NCBI GenBank assembly: GCA_028698875.1
Contig: JAQVVR010000004.1
Coordinates: 16,065-80,064 of the forward strand
Direction of reading: 5' to 3'
Source of the DNA: Candidatus Izemoplasmatales bacterium
GTDB taxonomy: Bacteria > Bacillota_I > Bacilli_A > Izemoplasmatales > Hujiaoplasmataceae
Length of the DNA: 64,000 nucleotides
Shown: positions 8,210 through 17,653 of the stretch, one piece after another
Layout: every line of letters begins with the position of its first letter
Position numbering within the stretch: position 1 is the stretch's first letter
Program-made: the position numbers and the translations under genes
Notes under the pieces: model-generated
Told to the model about the DNA's origin: nothing
The model's database searches: none
Seen by the model: the letters and a program-made list of their open reading frames with translations, nothing else

Positions 8210-8911
8210 ATGACGGTAAAAAAACGTTTCTTTCTGTCCTTGGGTATGTTAGTTTTTTCGTTGTCTTTACTCGTTATAACAACCGTCAGTTGGTTAACTC
8301 AAACACTTGAACATTCCGTAATCGTCGAAGTTGGATTTGTCGACGTCAGTATCGAAGTTTTTTTCTTTGATGAAACAACGCAGGTAACAACATCCGCTTC
8401 CGAAGTTGTCGTAGGACCGGGAGTTACAAAACCAGGAGTTTATCTTGTCAATATCGTCGAAAATTCCAGTGTCGATTTCTTTGATGATTTCCGGGTTCAT
8501 ATTGAAGTTCTTAGCAATGTACCAACTTATTTACGCGTCAAGATTTATGAACAATTAACTCTAACATATACCAATTTGGAGGGTGTCGTTACCGAATTAT
8601 CAATCATTAACGATGAATATATGCCTTTTAATTTCGAAACTGATAATTGGTATGATAATCGTTTAATTGATAACTATATCTACTACAAAGAACCAGTCCA
8701 AAGAGAAGATGCTTTGACGGCTATGATTTTGGATTTAATTGACAGCGCCCCAGCGCCTGGGGATTTCACAATCTACTCCCCGGGGTATTCGCTACAAATT
8801 GCTTTTGGTATCGAAGCTGTCCAAGCTTCTGGAGGCCCTCAAAACGTTTGGGGCTTGTCAGTTCCGCCATGGAATACAGTCTTAGTCCCCGCTTCATGGG
8901 AGGTGGAGTAA
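8210..8911 (+). CDS. Small SipW-type secreted surface protein
   Basis: The N-terminus has KKRFF, a hydrophobic stretch (residues ~8-26) and the sequence VSWLTQT, which matches the SipW-processed signal peptides of TasA/camelysin-like proteins (compare YAWFT and FAWLT in the genes at 23-31 kb). The mature part (~200 residues) is beta-rich and acidic, with no Cys pair. It is probably exported and cleaved by one of the two SipW peptidases encoded downstream. It is the first gene of the c-di-GMP riboswitch A operon, and the giant surface protein starts four bases after its stop. A minor fibre or anchor subunit is possible but not shown. Confidence 0.7.
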   Translation: MTVKKRFFLSLGMLVFSLSLLVITTVSWLTQTLEHSVIVEVGFVDVSIEVFFFDETTQVTTSASEVVVGPGVTKPGVYLVNIVENSSVDFFDDFRVHIEVLSNVPTYLRVKIYEQLTLTYTNLEGVVTELSIINDEYMPFNFETDNWYDNRLIDNYIYYKEPVQREDALTAMILDLIDSAPAPGDFTIYSPGYSLQIAFGIEAVQASGGPQNVWGLSVPPWNTVLVPASWEVE

Positions 8912-8914
8912 GTT

Positions 8915-11900
8915 ATGTACCGACAATATAGAATTAAAAATCATCATCTCATGCGTTCCGTTTGTGGAGCGATTTTGGTATTGGTACTGTTTGTATCATC
9001 ACTATTTTTCTTTCCTTCAGTATATGCTTTTATGAACAAAAATCCTGGACTAGGAGATGAGTTTGAATTCAACGGTGATTTTCCTAGCGAGGGTTGGTAT
9101 GCTGGACTTGATACGATGACGGATAATAATACATATATTACCTATACTGATTATCGGGATGATATATGTACTTTTGCATCAACCCTCGCCGAATGTGATG
9201 TGAAAGATACAAATAACATCATTCGAATTGATACAGCGGAAGAATTATATCGATTTTCTATCGACGTTTCATTTCAAAGAAAGTATGCCAGCGAGACCGA
9301 AAAATTTTCTGAAGCCCAAATGACTGTCATTTTAAATCAAGATTATGCTTTGGGTAATGATATTGATTTTTCTTCGATGAATGCAAAAACATTTGCACCC
9401 ATCGGTTTTTGGTTCACTACTTTTGATGAAATTGAGCATAAACAGTACTTTACAGGTACTTTTAACGGACAGGGATTCGTTATATCCAATCTCTACGTTG
9501 GTGGCGAAGATGACATGATTTTTATCGATTATGAAGATGATCTTCCCGTCGACCTTGCCGTAGCACCTTATTATGCGATTTTTACTATTAATGGGGGAAC
9601 AATTGCAAATCTAGGATTAATCGACCCCACATTAGAAATGCTTGAAGCCAATCAAGGAATCACCAAAACCGCCAATCTTGTCGGAAGCAACCTAGCTAGT
9701 GGTTATATTGATCATGTCTATGTGATTGATACTCGGGAAAGTGAATATGAGGCGGGTATTCGGTATAAGGGCGGTTCGACTGCGGGTGGGTGTACCGCAG
9801 CGGGAATAGTCCATACCAATGATGGCACTATTACCAATGCATATTACTCATCAATTATGGTTGTCAATGGCTCATATTATAATAAATTCATTTCTCAACC
9901 AGTTTTGTATGTTAACAACGCTGGGGCTACTATTGGCAACCTAGTCTATGATTCGACTGTATATGATTACCCAACAGTAACGGTCGGAACTTCGACTTTC
10001 AATGTTGCATTGCCAAATGGAAACGCAGTTGGTGAAGCAACAAATGTCATGAAATCTTCCAGTTCGAGTTTAAATACATTTACTGATCATTGGTACTTTT
10101 ATCCAGATGATTGTTACCCACTATCACACGGATTGATTTGGGATGATACTAATGATGTTTATCTCATTCAATCGGCTGTCGATATGGTTTTCTTTTCTCA
10201 TATTATCGGTTTTGAGACTGTTGATAATGGGGTATCATATGCATATGCCAGTTATTATATAAATCAGAATATTGACATGGGTGTATTGGCTTCAGGTTCA
10301 TATATTACTCCAGAACACACTTTTTATGGAACCCTTTCGGGAGCAAATCCATCCGCTGTTGATAATAGCGACAATTATTACTTATACAATTTATCCTTTA
10401 CTAAAGGTACGATTCGTGGAGTTGGTTATTATACCGGCCTTTTTAGCATCCTTTCGGGAACGGTTCAAGATCTAAATATTACCGATACGACAATAGACAT
10501 AACTGATACAGAAACATATTATAGCGATACCTTCTATATTGGTGTGATAGCCGGCAGATTATCCGCAGGATTAATCAAAGAAGTATTAATGGACGTTTCA
10601 ATTGATTTAGGAACATCTGCCATCGGTAAAACATACTTAGGGGCATTTGCAGGGATGGCTTCAGGAACCATCACAAAAGTGGCGGTTACTGGAACAATCA
10701 ATGCCAACTCGCATACTTTTAATTCTGCGTATAGCATTTTCCCCACATATTACATTGGTGGAATTGCTGGGGCTACGGGCGTTACAAAATTGTCAATCTC
10801 CAATGTGGTCAACAATACTTTGATTACCGGATTTGCGACAGCATCAACCTTTAATTTGGCTAGTGGATCAACCGCAATTACCATTAAAATTGGTGGTGTC
10901 ATCGGTTATATTCTTAATACTTCAACCATCAAACATAGTCTGGTCAATGTTGCCAATAATGGGAATATTACCGCTGGTAGTGTCATTAATACAGTTCAAT
11001 TGCCTTCTAGTCAAAACGTCGGTGGTGTTTTCGGTGAACTTGCTGGTAATGCACCTGTACTTCAAACCGGGGATACATATCAATTTGCAAATTTATATAA
11101 CAGCGGCAATATTTCAGCGACCTACGCATCGCAAACCGCAATTATTAAAGCCGCCGGCATCGGTATTTCCAATGCATCGGAAATTGTTGAATATGCTCTG
11201 ATGTTTAACCATGGATCATTTACATATGGTAGTGCCCCATCACCAACGACTAATCCATATCCCTTCCGATATACGGGAACAATATATGATGTTGGGTCAT
11301 CAGCGGTCACGATTTCCCGGGCATATAATTACGGGGATCAAGTTTATTCATCAGCTTACTATACCAATATTAGTCCTTTGTATTATTCGCAAAGTAATAA
11401 TTCAACATTAATTAGATATTCAGCCAATTATGGCGATATTTCTTTTTTGAACAGCAACGGTACTTCACAAATCAATTTAGGTATTGATACCGTCATTTCT
11501 GGGATAACATCTTCATCAAATATCAATTATCTCAACGTGGCCAATTATGGTGATATTTCAGCTGTAAATCTCAATTTAGGCTCCACATCGACAGCGTACA
11601 CCCTTTCAGTTGCCGGAATCACATCAGTTCTTTCTGCTGATAAATATATGAAAAATTGTTTAAATGAAGGAAAAATCACCGTCGCTAAAATTGTTGGAAC
11701 TTCCACAATCAGCGGTGGATATGGCAACATCTACATCGGCGGACTCGTAAATGTCAATTATTCCGGAAATTTGCATGAGGAAACACAGCCAACTTTAGAA
11801 GGAATTTATAATTCCGTAAATTCTGGAGAAATTACCACTTCATATGGGTTGAAAACGGACAATTTATACGGAATCTCTGGTTCAGCAAACACTTTTGCGG

Positions 11901-14900
11901 GTGGAATTGCGACATTAAATTCCGGCTCGATTCAAGACTGTGCCAATTTGGGAGCGATTCGATTATACAACTCCAGCACGGGGACATCATACTTTCCAAC
12001 AATTGAATCTTATTCATGGTTTGCCGGATTAATCACGGGTTACATGGCTGGTGTCAGTGCCGGTGGTGTCGTTTGCGTTACATTAAGTGGCAATGCTCGA
12101 ATTTATGATAGTGCCAATAATGGAGAAATCACCACTAAAGCATACTATTATGCTCGTTCTGGTGGTGTTTTGTCAACTTGTCTTTATACAGAGGCAATCG
12201 CAGGAGGAATCACATATAACCGCTTTGGGACTGATAATAGTATCGACTTATCAGTGTTACTAAATGGGCTTAATTTTGGTAACATTACCGCCTTGACTTA
12301 TGACATCGGCGATTATAACACTTATTCTGGAGCGATAAACACCCGGATTTACTATAACAGCCCATCAACCCAAACGAGAACAACTGGAGGATATCGCTAT
12401 TTTTATTCTACAACCGGAACTGCGGATCGTCCTGCAGTTTATTCATCTGCCGGTGGTGTTATCGGCTATGGTCTCTGTATTATGGAATGCATGTTAAATC
12501 ATGGAACAATTTCGGCTATGGATGTGGCTGGTGGCATTGTTGGGGCAACTTATGTTATAGGTGCTGAAAGCGGCAATGCAACAACAACAGTCAATATTAC
12601 TACCGCCATTAATTATGGGGAAATAAAAGCTATTAATTATACAAATTTTAATAATATTGATTCATATTTGCTTGACTATGAAGATGATAGTTCGGAAACA
12701 CCGGTCAGTGGATATGTTAATTACTATCACTTGGCTGACGGTGACACTTCTTATATATTTCCAACTGGTTACACTTCGGAAACCCCTGGAAAGAAACGGG
12801 GATTTGGCGGTGTCTTTGGTCGGCTCCAACGAGGTACTAATGGATGGATGACATCTGAAGACGGAGCATTTGACTTTGTCGTTAATGCTAATCCCAATAT
12901 TGATTTAATTGGTCGAATGGATCAAGTTCAAAACTGGACAAGTTCTGGCTCATTCTTCTGTTTTGAGACTGCCAATTACTATTACTCAGCAAAGGTAAAC
13001 GATACTACTCAAGTAGTCTTCAGTGGATTTTATCTTTGTTATGGAAAAACCGGATCTTATACCGGGTCTACGCCCAGAATTTATAATCTCACACCGACAA
13101 CAAGATATACACAAATTGGAATGACGTGTGCAAATGGTGCTAGTTTTACTGAGGTCTTCACTTTTCCCACAACGACCTCATATAATACGAATACATACAT
13201 ATATATGTACGATGAGAGAATCCCAATTCCGTGGATAACCGAAGATATTTCCGAAACATCAAATCCTGATGATGAATATATGTATGATGAAGATTTTCCT
13301 ATGCGAGCCGAAGAGACATTAACCGATTTTATCTATTATATGGAATATAATTTGTTAGCCGATCGATTCCGTTTAGAAATAGATGGGGGAACAGAAATCA
13401 ACCCCAGAGAAAACGGCATGTATGTTTTGTCATCAACTGAAGGTTCGACGGTTGGTGCGGTTTTACCGGCCAACTTAAAACTTGATAAGATCAGCGGTAT
13501 TGATGAAGATGCCATTACACAGTTATCGTTACTTGTGGACTATACAATGGTACCAACAGAAAATCTTTTGAGCATGGATTTAAAGAATCTAATAAAACAA
13601 TCGGATTCCTCTGTCGTTGCTATTGAAGGCAAAGATTTATATAACACCCAAGCCCAAGCTTTAGCAGATGCTCCGTATTTTTACTACTCAGGAACACTTC
13701 GAGCCAGCGATATTGTCAATTTGGCTGGAACCTTAACTTATACATACCATGACGATGTAATCGACTACTGGACATATGATGATGTTAATTATATTTTGGT
13801 TGGCGGTGATTTAGTTGAGCAGAATACGCCTGCCAATATAGAGATTTCCGATAGCATGTTGTTTACAACGCAAGCCTTGGCGTATGAAGCTGCACCATAC
13901 TATTATTTTACTGGTACCGTTTTGGCAAGCAATATCGTTAATTTAGCCGGAACTATTACTTATGTATATACCGATAGCACGGTTGATTATTGGACAAATG
14001 ATAGTATCAATTATGTGTTTGCGCCCAGTTTAGAAGAACAGTATAACAACATGAAACAAACTCGGTTTAATGAAAAAACCGCGCTTTTTAACGCGGCTGG
14101 AGAAACCATCATATTAAATGAAGATGATGGTGATCAAACGGTTTTGGATAATGGCACTTTGACACTAAACAATAACGGAACTGCCAGTAATCCTTATGAT
14201 GATTTTTATGAATTACATTATTCCATCAGTATGGAAGCTTTTACTGATGGTTCGCATGCGGTTGATTATCTAGTGATATTCGCTAATACTTCGGCCAATG
14301 CTTTAATAGCCAAACAGGCAACAGATCAATATGATGATGGCAATCCGTTTTATTATTACTATACAGGAACAGTTGGGTTAAGTAATATTGTTAATACTAG
14401 TGGCAGCGTTACTTATACTTTTCATGACGACACAGTTGATTATTGGACATATAATGACACAAATTATGTTTTAAATGGTGGTAATCTTGTTAAACAGAAT
14501 ACTCCATCTGACATTGCGATTACTGATGCCAATCTTTTTGATACTTTAGCCAAAGCAATGGCAGCGGGTTTATTTTTCTATTACTCTGGCACCGTCGCTT
14601 TAAGCGATATAACTGATTTGGCCGGCGATGTCACTTATGTATTCCATGATGATACAATTGATTATTGGACATACAATAGCGTAAATTATATCTTGAGTGG
14701 TGGCAACCTTGTTGAACAGAGTACGCCAGCAAACATTGCCATTTATGCAAGTAATCTGTTTAATGATGAAAATTATTGCACTGCTGGTTTTTTGAAAGAA
14801 TATCACTCTTGGCTGTATGAAGCTCAAGAAACGGATATTTCGGAAATGTATCCATCATTATTGAATATTACTATTCCACTAAAAACCATCCCTGATGATG

Positions 14901-17626
14901 ATGAAGATAATTTATTAGGTGTATTTACGATTTATTCCGAAGCTTTTGTAGGAAATGATCTGTTTGCATCAAATCATTATTATACAAATTGTTATGTATA
15001 TATCACTTTTACTCCGACCATTGATCAAATTTCCACTGGCTTTATCGGTATTTCCACGGTTCAATTCAATGGCGGGGCAACCCAAACAGTAACGGATCAG
15101 TCGACCGTTATTGGACTTGGAAATGTTAACCCTGCTGGATCAATTACTTTTAACTTTTCCGATACCAAAGGCGTTTTAACAACTGGTCAAGATTTATCAG
15201 CATATGTCACGCTTAAATATTCAGATGGAACCGTAGTCAATCCAGAATTCTACACTAAAACAGCAACACTCGTTACGATTTCTGCAGGTACTGGCACAGG
15301 TTCAGTAACCATTACCTTTTCTCCATCAACACGTGGGGGAAATTATTACATGTACTACCGATACTTCTCATCAAGTACACTCAAAAATGTCATCTTTAAC
15401 AAAACAAAGTCTTCAAGTGTTGTCATCACCGATGTTGACCATTATTCAATCGATGAATCTTTGAACATTAATGGCACAAACATTACCTCTTCAATCAATC
15501 TGGGATATGAAATTACAATTGAAAACGCTCCTTATTACTATTACACGGGAACAGTTGGTTTAAGTAATATTGTCAATCTTTCGCAAACAATAACCTACAC
15601 ATATCACGATGACACGGTTGATTATTGGACGTATAATTCAGTTAATTATATACTAAGCGGGGGTAATCTAGTGGAACAAAATACTCCTGCTAATATTGCC
15701 ATAACCGATGCGAATTTATTTGATACACGAGTATTGGCTTTGGGTGCCACTTTGGGTCTTGGGAATTTTTCCAGTGCAACTGACTCGGGAGTCCCCACCT
15801 ACTTAGATAATAAAACTTATTCAATCATTTACGGATCAAATTATGTCAATTCCTTAACAATATCACCATTTGCGGATGTAATTGGTGTTTATCTCAATGG
15901 GATTTCCTATAACAATGGCTACAAAATATATGATATTCGAATTGTCATAACTGCGGAGAACGGCACGGAAGCTACATATATTCATACAATTACGGAACGG
16001 ACTATTGATCTGACTTCGGTGCTTAAAAATGGCAACGAGATAGGACTTGAAGAAGTTGACGCAGCACGAGAAGATGACGAAACCATTTTTACTATCGATC
16101 TTGGTTTGGATAGCAATTTGAATTTATATCGCATTGCAGAATCGGGATCATTAGCCTATTTTATGATTTCAGCGACATTGAATGGCAATTCAATCGATCC
16201 ATTAGAACACGGTATCTCGTTCTCTGTGGATGAAGATAATATTGTAATAAGTGAACGATATAAAAATTTAGATTTAATAATGTCATATGAAGCAGAACCG
16301 GGCGATTATGTATTCACTTTCATTCTCTATCGCGATGATACAGAGACATATTATGTCACCGTAGCGACCACTTTGACAATCATCAAAAACAAAGGTGAAA
16401 GTTCCCATTTAACCGATATTAAGTTTTCAGAGTTAGCCAATGAGACCTCATATCCCGATATTTATATTACCAGTGATACGGGTTCTTTATTAACGACTTC
16501 ATACAATCCCCAAGTTTACTTTGCCGGAATTGATTATGATGGCGCTGATGCGATAAACACCTATCATTATCGGATTGATGGTAAGGTGTCTAATGTTCCG
16601 TTGAACGAATACGCTCCTTTTATGACCGATTACTTACCATATGGTGCGACAATAGCACGGCATTACTACAATGTCTATCTCTACTATTATTCTGGAACAG
16701 CAGAATTAAGCAATATAGTGAATCTTAACAGCGCAATTACATATACATATCACGATGATACTGTTGATTACTGGACATATAATGGAGTAAATTACATTTT
16801 AAGTGGTGGTAATCTTGTGGAACAAAATACACCAGCTAATATCGCAATTGCGGAGGCAGATTTATTTGATACTAAAGTCGAGGCGGAGGCAGAGGCTTGG
16901 ACATGGACTGATCCAATCGGTGCTAACGCGACCGATGAAGAAAAGCAATTATTGGTGACTGACTTCACTGTTGATCCGGCTACGGGTCAAGAAATCGGCG
17001 AAGATGTTATCATTCAATATCGGGTTGTTTCTGAGGATGAAGCCATAACAACTTATTATTTTATCACTGTTACCGATGTAACATATAACGTTACTTTGAC
17101 ATTTGGTATTTACTACTGCACGGGACTTGGCGATGAAACATGCACTTTAGCATCGGAAAGTGTTGATTTTGCCAACCAATTGGTCATGGTAACCGTACGA
17201 AACTATGATACCGATGGTGATGAAGCAGCGATTAACATCTCTTTAGATCCATTGGAATATCCCACTTTCTCAGAGATTCAAGGCTTAAATAATCAAATGA
17301 CTCAATTCTATTTGACTTATTCTGGTTATTATCAATATAGTTTTGGTCGAAACATTAGTGGATTTTATGTCATTAGTCTTGATTTGCCACAAGACCAATA
17401 TATGAATGACATCTATGAGTATTCAGTTAAAATCAGTGATTACACTTTAATTGATGCTTCCGAATATGTCGATGGCTTAGAGGGTAAATACTTCTTTATT
17501 GAAGGTAGCACCAAAAATAGAACGCGTAAGTTCAGCGTTTATATTCGCGAAATCGCTACTCCCGCAACTGATTCCCCATGGGGATTATATGAATTCTTCC
17601 GTTCATGGTGGGATGATGAGGAATAA
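8915..17626 (+). CDS. 2903-residue secreted surface protein with GLUG-like and YYTGT/DYWTY repeats
   Basis: A type I signal peptide is visible (hydrophobic residues ~15-36, probable cleavage after VYA). Residues ~280-1310 contain many GG(I/V)xG segments (GGIAGATG, GGVIGY, GGVFGEL, GGIVGA) alternating with N-x-G-x-I motifs, typical of GLUG-like beta-helical adhesin repeats. Residues ~1585-2660 carry six copies of a ~70-residue module (core YYYTGT, NIVNL, HDDTVDYWTY, GGNLVEQNTPANIAI, LFDT). No LPXTG motif, C-terminal membrane anchor or catalytic domain is evident, so attachment to the cell is unexplained. Start ATG 8915 has a GGAGG site. It lies between the SipW-type protein and two EAL proteins under c-di-GMP riboswitch control, so it is plausibly an adhesin or matrix protein. 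Confidence 0.8.
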   Translation: MYRQYRIKNHHLMRSVCGAILVLVLFVSSLFFFPSVYAFMNKNPGLGDEFEFNGDFPSEGWYAGLDTMTDNNTYITYTDYRDDICTFASTLAECDVKDTNNIIRIDTAEELYRFSIDVSFQRKYASETEKFSEAQMTVILNQDYALGNDIDFSSMNAKTFAPIGFWFTTFDEIEHKQYFTGTFNGQGFVISNLYVGGEDDMIFIDYEDDLPVDLAVAPYYAIFTINGGTIANLGLIDPTLEMLEANQGITKTANLVGSNLASGYIDHVYVIDTRESEYEAGIRYKGGSTAGGCTAAGIVHTNDGTITNAYYSSIMVVNGSYYNKFISQPVLYVNNAGATIGNLVYDSTVYDYPTVTVGTSTFNVALPNGNAVGEATNVMKSSSSSLNTFTDHWYFYPDDCYPLSHGLIWDDTNDVYLIQSAVDMVFFSHIIGFETVDNGVSYAYASYYINQNIDMGVLASGSYITPEHTFYGTLSGANPSAVDNSDNYYLYNLSFTKGTIRGVGYYTGLFSILSGTVQDLNITDTTIDITDTETYYSDTFYIGVIAGRLSAGLIKEVLMDVSIDLGTSAIGKTYLGAFAGMASGTITKVAVTGTINANSHTFNSAYSIFPTYYIGGIAGATGVTKLSISNVVNNTLITGFATASTFNLASGSTAITIKIGGVIGYILNTSTIKHSLVNVANNGNITAGSVINTVQLPSSQNVGGVFGELAGNAPVLQTGDTYQFANLYNSGNISATYASQTAIIKAAGIGISNASEIVEYALMFNHGSFTYGSAPSPTTNPYPFRYTGTIYDVGSSAVTISRAYNYGDQVYSSAYYTNISPLYYSQSNNSTLIRYSANYGDISFLNSNGTSQINLGIDTVISGITSSSNINYLNVANYGDISAVNLNLGSTSTAYTLSVAGITSVLSADKYMKNCLNEGKITVAKIVGTSTISGGYGNIYIGGLVNVNYSGNLHEETQPTLEGIYNSVNSGEITTSYGLKTDNLYGISGSANTFAGGIATLNSGSIQDCANLGAIRLYNSSTGTSYFPTIESYSWFAGLITGYMAGVSAGGVVCVTLSGNARIYDSANNGEITTKAYYYARSGGVLSTCLYTEAIAGGITYNRFGTDNSIDLSVLLNGLNFGNITALTYDIGDYNTYSGAINTRIYYNSPSTQTRTTGGYRYFYSTTGTADRPAVYSSAGGVIGYGLCIMECMLNHGTISAMDVAGGIVGATYVIGAESGNATTTVNITTAINYGEIKAINYTNFNNIDSYLLDYEDDSSETPVSGYVNYYHLADGDTSYIFPTGYTSETPGKKRGFGGVFGRLQRGTNGWMTSEDGAFDFVVNANPNIDLIGRMDQVQNWTSSGSFFCFETANYYYSAKVNDTTQVVFSGFYLCYGKTGSYTGSTPRIYNLTPTTRYTQIGMTCANGASFTEVFTFPTTTSYNTNTYIYMYDERIPIPWITEDISETSNPDDEYMYDEDFPMRAEETLTDFIYYMEYNLLADRFRLEIDGGTEINPRENGMYVLSSTEGSTVGAVLPANLKLDKISGIDEDAITQLSLLVDYTMVPTENLLSMDLKNLIKQSDSSVVAIEGKDLYNTQAQALADAPYFYYSGTLRASDIVNLAGTLTYTYHDDVIDYWTYDDVNYILVGGDLVEQNTPANIEISDSMLFTTQALAYEAAPYYYFTGTVLASNIVNLAGTITYVYTDSTVDYWTNDSINYVFAPSLEEQYNNMKQTRFNEKTALFNAAGETIILNEDDGDQTVLDNGTLTLNNNGTASNPYDDFYELHYSISMEAFTDGSHAVDYLVIFANTSANALIAKQATDQYDDGNPFYYYYTGTVGLSNIVNTSGSVTYTFHDDTVDYWTYNDTNYVLNGGNLVKQNTPSDIAITDANLFDTLAKAMAAGLFFYYSGTVALSDITDLAGDVTYVFHDDTIDYWTYNSVNYILSGGNLVEQSTPANIAIYASNLFNDENYCTAGFLKEYHSWLYEAQETDISEMYPSLLNITIPLKTIPDDDEDNLLGVFTIYSEAFVGNDLFASNHYYTNCYVYITFTPTIDQISTGFIGISTVQFNGGATQTVTDQSTVIGLGNVNPAGSITFNFSDTKGVLTTGQDLSAYVTLKYSDGTVVNPEFYTKTATLVTISAGTGTGSVTITFSPSTRGGNYYMYYRYFSSSTLKNVIFNKTKSSSVVITDVDHYSIDESLNINGTNITSSINLGYEITIENAPYYYYTGTVGLSNIVNLSQTITYTYHDDTVDYWTYNSVNYILSGGNLVEQNTPANIAITDANLFDTRVLALGATLGLGNFSSATDSGVPTYLDNKTYSIIYGSNYVNSLTISPFADVIGVYLNGISYNNGYKIYDIRIVITAENGTEATYIHTITERTIDLTSVLKNGNEIGLEEVDAAREDDETIFTIDLGLDSNLNLYRIAESGSLAYFMISATLNGNSIDPLEHGISFSVDEDNIVISERYKNLDLIMSYEAEPGDYVFTFILYRDDTETYYVTVATTLTIIKNKGESSHLTDIKFSELANETSYPDIYITSDTGSLLTTSYNPQVYFAGIDYDGADAINTYHYRIDGKVSNVPLNEYAPFMTDYLPYGATIARHYYNVYLYYYSGTAELSNIVNLNSAITYTYHDDTVDYWTYNGVNYILSGGNLVEQNTPANIAIAEADLFDTKVEAEAEAWTWTDPIGANATDEEKQLLVTDFTVDPATGQEIGEDVIIQYRVVSEDEAITTYYFITVTDVTYNVTLTFGIYYCTGLGDETCTLASESVDFANQLVMVTVRNYDTDGDEAAINISLDPLEYPTFSEIQGLNNQMTQFYLTYSGYYQYSFGRNISGFYVISLDLPQDQYMNDIYEYSVKISDYTLIDASEYVDGLEGKYFFIEGSTKNRTRKFSVYIREIATPATDSPWGLYEFFRSWWDDEE
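13672..14060 (+). repeat. Module copies 1 and 2 in the giant protein
   Basis: Copy 1 (about 13672-13890) and copy 2 (about 13891-14060) encode the YYxTGT...NIVNL...DYWT...NY module back to back. Copy 2 is degenerate after DYWTND. DNA identity between copies is moderate with many silent changes, so this is a protein-level repeat and not a recent duplication. Confidence 0.75.
14341..14770 (+). repeat. Module copies 3 and 4 in the giant protein
   Basis: Two adjacent copies (about 14341-14571 and 14572-14770) share HDDT(V/I)DYWTYN, GGNLV(K/E)Q and a NLF end. They match copies 1, 2, 5 and 6. Confidence 0.75.
15526..15740 (+). repeat. Module copy 5 in the giant protein
   Basis: A single copy with the best-conserved core: YYYYTGTVGLSNIVNL, HDDTVDYWTYNSVNY and ITDANLFDT. 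Confidence 0.75.
16678..16890 (+). repeat. Module copy 6 in the giant protein
   Basis: A single copy, nearly identical in protein to copy 5 over HDDTVDYWTYN and GGNLVEQNTPANIAI, ending in LFDTKVEAEAEA. Confidence 0.75.
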
Positions 17627-17653
17627 AAATCACTGGGAAATTTGGTGAACAAA

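Noticed and set aside
8294..8500. Minus-strand frame inside the 8.2 kb secreted-protein gene
   Set aside because: No ribosome binding site or promoter, and the plus-strand gene has a clear signal peptide and operon position.
13672..16890. Regular repeats suggestive of a CRISPR array or DNA tandem repeat
   Set aside because: The repeats are in-frame, ~70 codons long, diverged at synonymous sites and irregularly spaced, so they are protein modules.
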